NCBI GenBank assembly: GCA_027924585.1
Contig: BSBM01000186.1
Coordinates: 8,914,001-8,978,000 of the forward strand
Direction: 5' to 3'
Length of the DNA stretch: 64,000 nucleotides
DNA from: Larix kaempferi
Lineage: Eukaryota; Streptophyta; Pinopsida; Pinales; Pinaceae
Below, one piece after another: positions 59,116 through 64,000 of this stretch (positions are counted from its first letter, which is position 1; each line of letters opens with the position of its first letter). The notes under the pieces were generated by a model, which was given only the letters and a program-made list of their open reading frames with translations, was not told the origin of the DNA and searched no databases. The translations under genes were made by a program, and so were the position numbers.

Positions 59116-60169
59116 AGGCCTTTCAAAAAGGCTAAGGGAGAGCAAGGGGTTGGAGAAATGAGAGTTTTTGTGTTTTTTGAGCTAAATTTTTCACTCCTTA
59201 TCCTCGCTTTCCTGTAAAACAAACATAAAAACCAACAAACTATGATTTATTTGGATTAGTGGATTAGCCTAAAAAATACAATAAAAATTACAAGAAGACA
59301 ATACTTGCAAAATAATGAAAACTTTAAACTTCCAGTATTAACCAACTAGGACTAGATCTAAACTTGAAATGTGATAAATATGAGATTCTTTAGATCCTCT
59401 AAGCATATAACAGATGGATGTTTAGATAAACTTTGAAAATTCAGATCTACTTGTTATGAAATAAAAGTAAACAAGATAGGGATTTGTTTTAATTTTGAAA
59501 ATGATAGAAAGGAGAAACCCAAGCCCAAGCTTGAACAATGAGATGACTTTGGAAGTGCTTGTAGAACAAAAATTATTAGTTTTTATGAAAAGAGACGAAG
59601 ATAATAAGGAACCAACTGATCTCCAAGTTCTCCTTCAACTTCGATGATCTGCAAAACTCAAAAACCCTTCAACAAACAAGATCAAATCTAGTGTGGTAAA
59701 CTAAATAAAATCAAAAGAGCATTAGTATAACCGACTACAATTTGCTACTTTTGAATCTTAGATAACTTAGCATAAGTAAACAAGTTGAAAACCTCAAATG
59801 TCTATTGCATGGACATCATGATATCTTGCACCATTGAGAGCTCCAAAGTCTTCACTTTATTCATAAACAAGTTGCAAAATAGCAAAGCATTACACATAAT
59901 TTACAGCAGAGATTCCTTGCAAATCCATCTTGAATGATGAAGCAAGCGCTGCATTATATAGCCAAAGAGGAGAAGAGAGGGTGAATCTATAAGCTTCTAG
60001 AGCTTGGAGGGCACAATTCCCAATCACGTGAGAGATTTAAGGATTGATCCAAATCTCGGTTGGTGTGATTAGATGAGGTGGCTTCCACCTCACAAGAGGG
60101 GCGCCCCTCTTGACCTTGGAACCATCACCATCTAATGAGCAAGCTCCAAATAGGAAAGTCGCCCAAGCT

Positions 60170-60527
60170 ATGAAGGAGGGCACAAATCCCAAGGAAGGTA
60201 AGCTTGTAGTGCTCCGATATTGATCTGAACTTTATGTGAGTTGATTGGAATCTCCTTCGATAGTGATTGCCAACTAGACTGGGCCTTTATTTGATTCTTT
60301 TTCCTCTTTTTTAGGGAAAATGATTTTTCTCCAAACTTTATTATTTTAATGAAGGAGGGCGCAAATCCCAAGGAAGGTAAGCTTGTAGTGCTCCGATATT
60401 GATCTGAACTTTATGTGAGTTGATTGGAATCTCCTTCGATAGTGATTGCCAACTAGACTGGGCCTTTATTTGACTCTTTTTCCTCTTTTTTAGGGAAAAT
60501 GATTTTTCTCCAAACTTTATTATTTTA
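60170..60527. repeat. Recent 179-bp tandem duplication within LTR copy 4
   Basis: ATGAAGGAGGGC starts at 60,170 (with a CACAAATCCC variant) and 60,349 (CGCAAATCCC). The two units differ at only about two positions, unlike the much more diverged LTR copies. Confidence 0.95.
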
Positions 60528-61206
60528 ATTAAATAATTCTCCATAATTATTTTCAAGATAATTTTTATTAAAGTGAATAATATTCACTCAAAACTTAGGA
60601 AAAGTGGGTTTCGGGGTTTTGTGGTTGCTCCGGGTTAAACGAGCACTCCCGTGGCAAATTTAACCTCCTAACCACACTTTTATCACTTTTTTGATTTTTT
60701 AATTAAATCATTAAAAAACCTAGTTAAATGAGAAAAAATATTTTAGTACGAACTGAAGAAAATCCTAGGGGACCTATTGCATGTCCATATGACTCAGTAT
60801 TGATGGCTAGCATGTAAAAAATACATAGACACATAGACTTTAATAACCTCCCTAGGTTCGACCACCATGGTAAATACTCCACCTTTAGAGGTGTGAGTGA
60901 AAAACTTAGAAATTATACGCCACTGAAGAGCAACCCATAATTCCTAAGGAAAAAACACTCTAGAGTATCCCCCTGATAGCCAAACCTAAGGTAGGCCGAG
61001 TGTTTTACAAAATAACCATGCTTAGACCAACTTATTACAATTCCCCCATGGGGGTCTGGACATGCAATTCTTACAAAAGGGGCCAAAATTGGCCCTGGAA
61101 AAGTCTTATGAACTTCTGAACACTGATGATGAACACTTGACATGTTCATGAAACTGGAGGCTCACAAGAAGTCCAAATATGGTACAAAATAGTTGGTAAC
61201 AATTCC

Positions 61207-63558
61207 ATGGTAACATAATCTACAAACCCTTGTGGAAACCCCCATTCTAGGGGAAGATTGACAGGTACCATACCGCCTACACAGCAAGACCACACTGCAT
61301 TTACCACCAGACCCCACTCCACTGCACATGCATCTAAACCACCGTGATGCCACCACCATGCCTTCAGGGCCTAGGGTACAAGAACTTAGGCCGACGTCAC
61401 CGCTGCTGGAACTAACCGAAGTTCAGATAATTGTTCAATTGACAAAATCTGCAAAATCATGTTTTCCTCTGCCCTAAGGCCAACCTTCCCCTGCAACAAA
61501 AATTCCTCTCACGGCCGCCTGGTTATGCCCCCGACCAAAAGCTACATGTTAGGGACATAATAAAGTAGCTAGCACCCATGCAAACATGGCAACAACATTG
61601 GAGAAAGGAAAGCTACGGAGGAATGGAGAAACAAGTTTCTGTCTAGTTCCATAAGTGATATTCACCATCACAATATAGACCAATCGTTATGTATTACAAA
61701 ACGTATATTATATTGTGAGTTTTTTGTCGAGTTTATACTAGCACAATAGTGAAGCACTCCTCCACGATGGACAAGGAAGATTTAATGGGTAGATTACAGG
61801 ACTATAGGAGGATTTTCCTCATCTATAGCCTTGTTTCCAGCCTTTTTGTATGAAACAACAACCTCTATAGAGGAATTTTAATACAAATTTCAACCGTTTT
61901 TGTTTTAAAATAGAGAATATTATATGTATATGTCATATATTCGCAAAACCCCTCGGATGGGGTGTCACCCGGCTAATTGATTGTGATGTGGCGAATGATG
62001 GGGGGTGCAAGTGGTGGCCCAAGTTTCCAAGCTGATATATGCAAGTGATTCCAAGATCCCCCGCGATGGGAAAATTGGCTATATCACTTATTGTTGATGA
62101 ATGTGAGAGATCTCATACGTTGGGGATGTGATGGTTTTTAATTTGAACCTGGGATCAACAATGGCAGCTCGTGTTCGATCTCAGTGGCAAAGTACAATGA
62201 ATTTATCGATAGTGTATGATGAAGGTTGGTTTATCAATGGCGAATGGCTTCCATTTCTCTCATATGTTCTCCTCGCTCAGCTCCATAATGTGAGATCCTT
62301 CTTCTTCAGCTCCAGGTATGTGTATTATTATGAATTTATTATGTCCCATTTGCGTCTTAGAGGCTACTCCCGTAGGGCGAGGGGATCTCATCTCCACTCT
62401 GAGAACCATTCATGCGAACTCACGATGACTGTGTGGTCTCCTCATCACGCGACTATGGATTTGACGGAGATCAATGTTGAGCACCATGACTCTTCTACCA
62501 CGCGAGACGAGCCCACTTTCGAGGGGTGCAATGTTGAATGGTTCGATAGGGAAGGCTAATCCTTGGGATATGGAGATTGTCTTGTTATTCCACAAGCAGA
62601 TATGGAGATGAATCAACGAATTTCATTTCTTGTATCCATGCTTACCTGCTCATAACACCTTCGTCGAATGAAAGCTCTATCAGCTCAAGATGTGGTTCTT
62701 CTCAACAAACCCATCCATCTCAGTGTGGGCACTGTTGAAGTTCCTCTGGTCGACGCGGTCCCAAGATCAAGCTAGTCCTGGTCTTTACATGGCAACCTGC
62801 TTCCGTTACTCTTTTGTACTTTTTTTCTTTGACAGTAAGGATAGTTTGGTCAAGAATTTTGTTATTAGACTTGTTGGATCTCTAAAGACTAATGTAGTTT
62901 CTTTCTAAACCTCATAATTTTTGTAAGTTTGGGCTCTGTTATATGGCTGGGTCTACCTTCTAATAAGGTGATCTAGAGACCAGAATATCTAATATATATC
63001 TTTCTTTCCCTTTTCAAAGAAATATATTGTTTACTAACTTACACAAAAAATTCATATATACGCATAACATTGATCAATGTGATCATGATACCATGATTGG
63101 ATGATCACTTATCTTGTTTATTCTCTTAGTGTGCATGTTATCTTTGATAATCGTAACCTTATCTTAATTTGATCTACCATACTCCTTATTTAAAGAGTTT
63201 GAGAGGATTGAGGAAGAAGCGATGGGGAAAAACAATTAGGATTTGTAGGAAGGAGGATGACAAAGGCATAAGAATTTACAATGAGTAGAGTGTGATGGTA
63301 TAAGTAGAAGCTTTCATACAAGAGGGGAAGAAAACATTGCCCTCATTCAAGGAGGTCTTGTCATGAGAATTCAATATTCTAATTGAGATGGGGGTTGCAA
63401 TAAAATAAAGAGTTTCTGATAGTCGAGGTACCTCATGAAAATCAAGGGAAACTGACAATAGTAGAGGCACCATGGGAAAATGAGAGGAAACTAATAGTAA
63501 AGGATGCACAACTAATCAAAAAAGGTAGAATGATGGGATTCAGTCTAAGATTAGAGTT
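61207..63558. other. No gene assigned; one 143-codon open frame
   Basis: A plus-strand frame at 62,128-62,559 stays open for 143 codons in a CpG-richer segment, but I recognise no domain. ATGTGGCGAATGATGG near 61,986 resembles ATGTGGCGAATGATGAGG in the retrocopy at 9.55 kb, hinting at a related element. Elsewhere only short frames are seen. Confidence 0.3.
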
Positions 63559-64000
63559 TTGGGGATGCTCAGTGAAAGCAACAGTAAAGCTAAGGTCACA
63601 TCTACAAGGATCAGGGGTTACATCCAATACATGAAGGACAATGCTATCGTTGGTGAGTTTATAGGGATTTGTCCATCGGAGAAGGCCTTAAGTTGGTGGA
63701 TCAACTTGTGTTGGAAGCTGAAGGGCCATGTTGAATTGAAACTTTGTTTGAAGTACCTTTTCACAACAATCTTTGCAACTATTGAAGACAAGGGTCAAGT
63801 CTTGAAAGATAGACCATACTTCTTTAACAAAATCAACTTGCATCTACACTTTTAACAAGAAATTCAACATAGAGAAGGAGGACTTACTGTTGTGACATTT
63901 TGGATTCGCATGTATTCTCTTCCTCGTGAGTTTTGGGATGAAGAAAGCCTTGCAAGAATAGGCAATACACTTGGAAGCTTTGTCAAAAACTCCAAGATAA
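63559..64000 (+). pseudogene. LINE ORF1 (DUF4283-like), runs off the window
   Basis: One plus-strand frame with a single TAA (63,853-63,855) carries GYIQYMKDNAIVGEFIGICP, LSWWINLCW, FATIEDKGQVLKDRPYFFN (the DUF4283 core), then FWIRMYSLPREFWDEESLAR and IGNTLGSFV. The WxRLxxLPxEFWxxExLxxIGNxLG pattern is typical of plant L1 ORF1. The zinc knuckle and ORF2 would lie beyond 64,000. It is distinct from the LINE at 46.8 kb. Confidence 0.85.

Larger units (their letters stand above)
57668..61201 (-). mobile_element. Long-LTR family, copy 4 (inverted solo LTR)
   Basis: On the minus strand it starts TGTTACCAAC (61,201) and ends GGCGGCAACA (57,668). A TATA box (reverse of 59,954-59,962) is followed by AATAAA (reverse of 59,856-59,861), placing the transcript start about 1.25 kb in, after a 179-bp tandem duplication. 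The conserved terminal block is at 57,668-57,832 and three two-hairpin modules lie in U5. Flanks AGTTT and ATTCC do not match, so the duplication has decayed or the ends recombined. No coding region is seen. Confidence 0.75.

Noticed and set aside
62128-62559. 143-codon frame as a host gene
   Set aside because: No domain, splice context or homology could be recognised; kept only as an unassigned note.

Overview
The window reads as a repeat-dominated stretch of a large plant nuclear genome. It is AT-rich and CpG-poor, holds almost no intact reading frames, and carries nested LTR retrotransposons with 5-bp target-site duplications (TSDs), plant-type L1 LINEs, tRNA-derived SINEs and one spliced exon of a conserved eukaryotic gene. 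The very long LTRs and the gene-to-repeat ratio suggest a big-genome seed plant, plausibly a gymnosperm. That is an inference; no lineage-specific gene proves it.

The only host protein-coding sequence I can name is at 31,921-32,043 on the minus strand: a 41-codon first exon whose peptide fits plant proteasome assembly chaperone 4 (PAC4/PSMG4 family). It ends at a GT donor and has a CpG-rich, promoter-like stretch immediately upstream (32,044-32,610). No second exon was recognised in the rest of the window.

Left part (1-31 kb): three plus-strand copies of one long-LTR family lie at 5,427-8,549, 8,732-19,458 and 23,536-28,341. A fourth, inverted copy is at 57,668-61,201. They share termini (TGTTACC...GGCGGCAACA), a TATA box and AATAAA about 1-1.5 kb in (later in copy 2, which has an insertion upstream), a very long U5 and a conserved 150-170-bp 3' end. 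Exact or near-exact 5-bp TSDs flank three copies and no internal domain is visible, so they look like solo LTRs. Copy 2 has been invaded by a polyadenylated retrocopy (9,451-10,881, 17-bp TSD) and by a non-autonomous Ty1/copia element (14,074-19,164, TSD TGTGT). The copia element's 5' LTR in turn holds a ~590-bp LTR-like insert, giving three levels of nesting. A tRNA-derived SINE lies at 3.2-3.5 kb (minus strand) and a diverged LTR related to the copia element at 20.8-22.1 kb.

Middle (31-46 kb): two short SINEs with 13-bp and 11-bp TSDs sit next to the PAC4 exon. Decayed LINE pieces follow at 33.4-35.1, 37.9-39.9 and 40.6-42.3 kb. A minus-strand polyadenylated element with an AT-hook-like ORF and a tRNA-like head occupies 44.1-45.6 kb.

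Right part (46-64 kb): an end-to-end L1-type LINE (46,835-54,481, 16-bp TSD) carries ORF1 (DUF4283-like plus zinc knuckle) and ORF2 (endonuclease, reverse transcriptase, zf-RVT, RNase H). Both are broken, and ORF1 is split by a 1.3-kb solo LTR with TSD GCATA. A tRNA-Leu(UAG)-like sequence with two extra downstream T-arm repeats is at 57.1-57.3 kb, and another LINE ORF1 runs off the right edge.

The most distinctive undescribed signals are: a tandemly repeated two-hairpin RNA module with apparent compensatory changes inside the long U5 of LTR copies 3 and 4; a 430-bp tract holding 18 AGATCT hexamers in the copia leader; and the tRNA-Leu-like head with triplicated T-arms.
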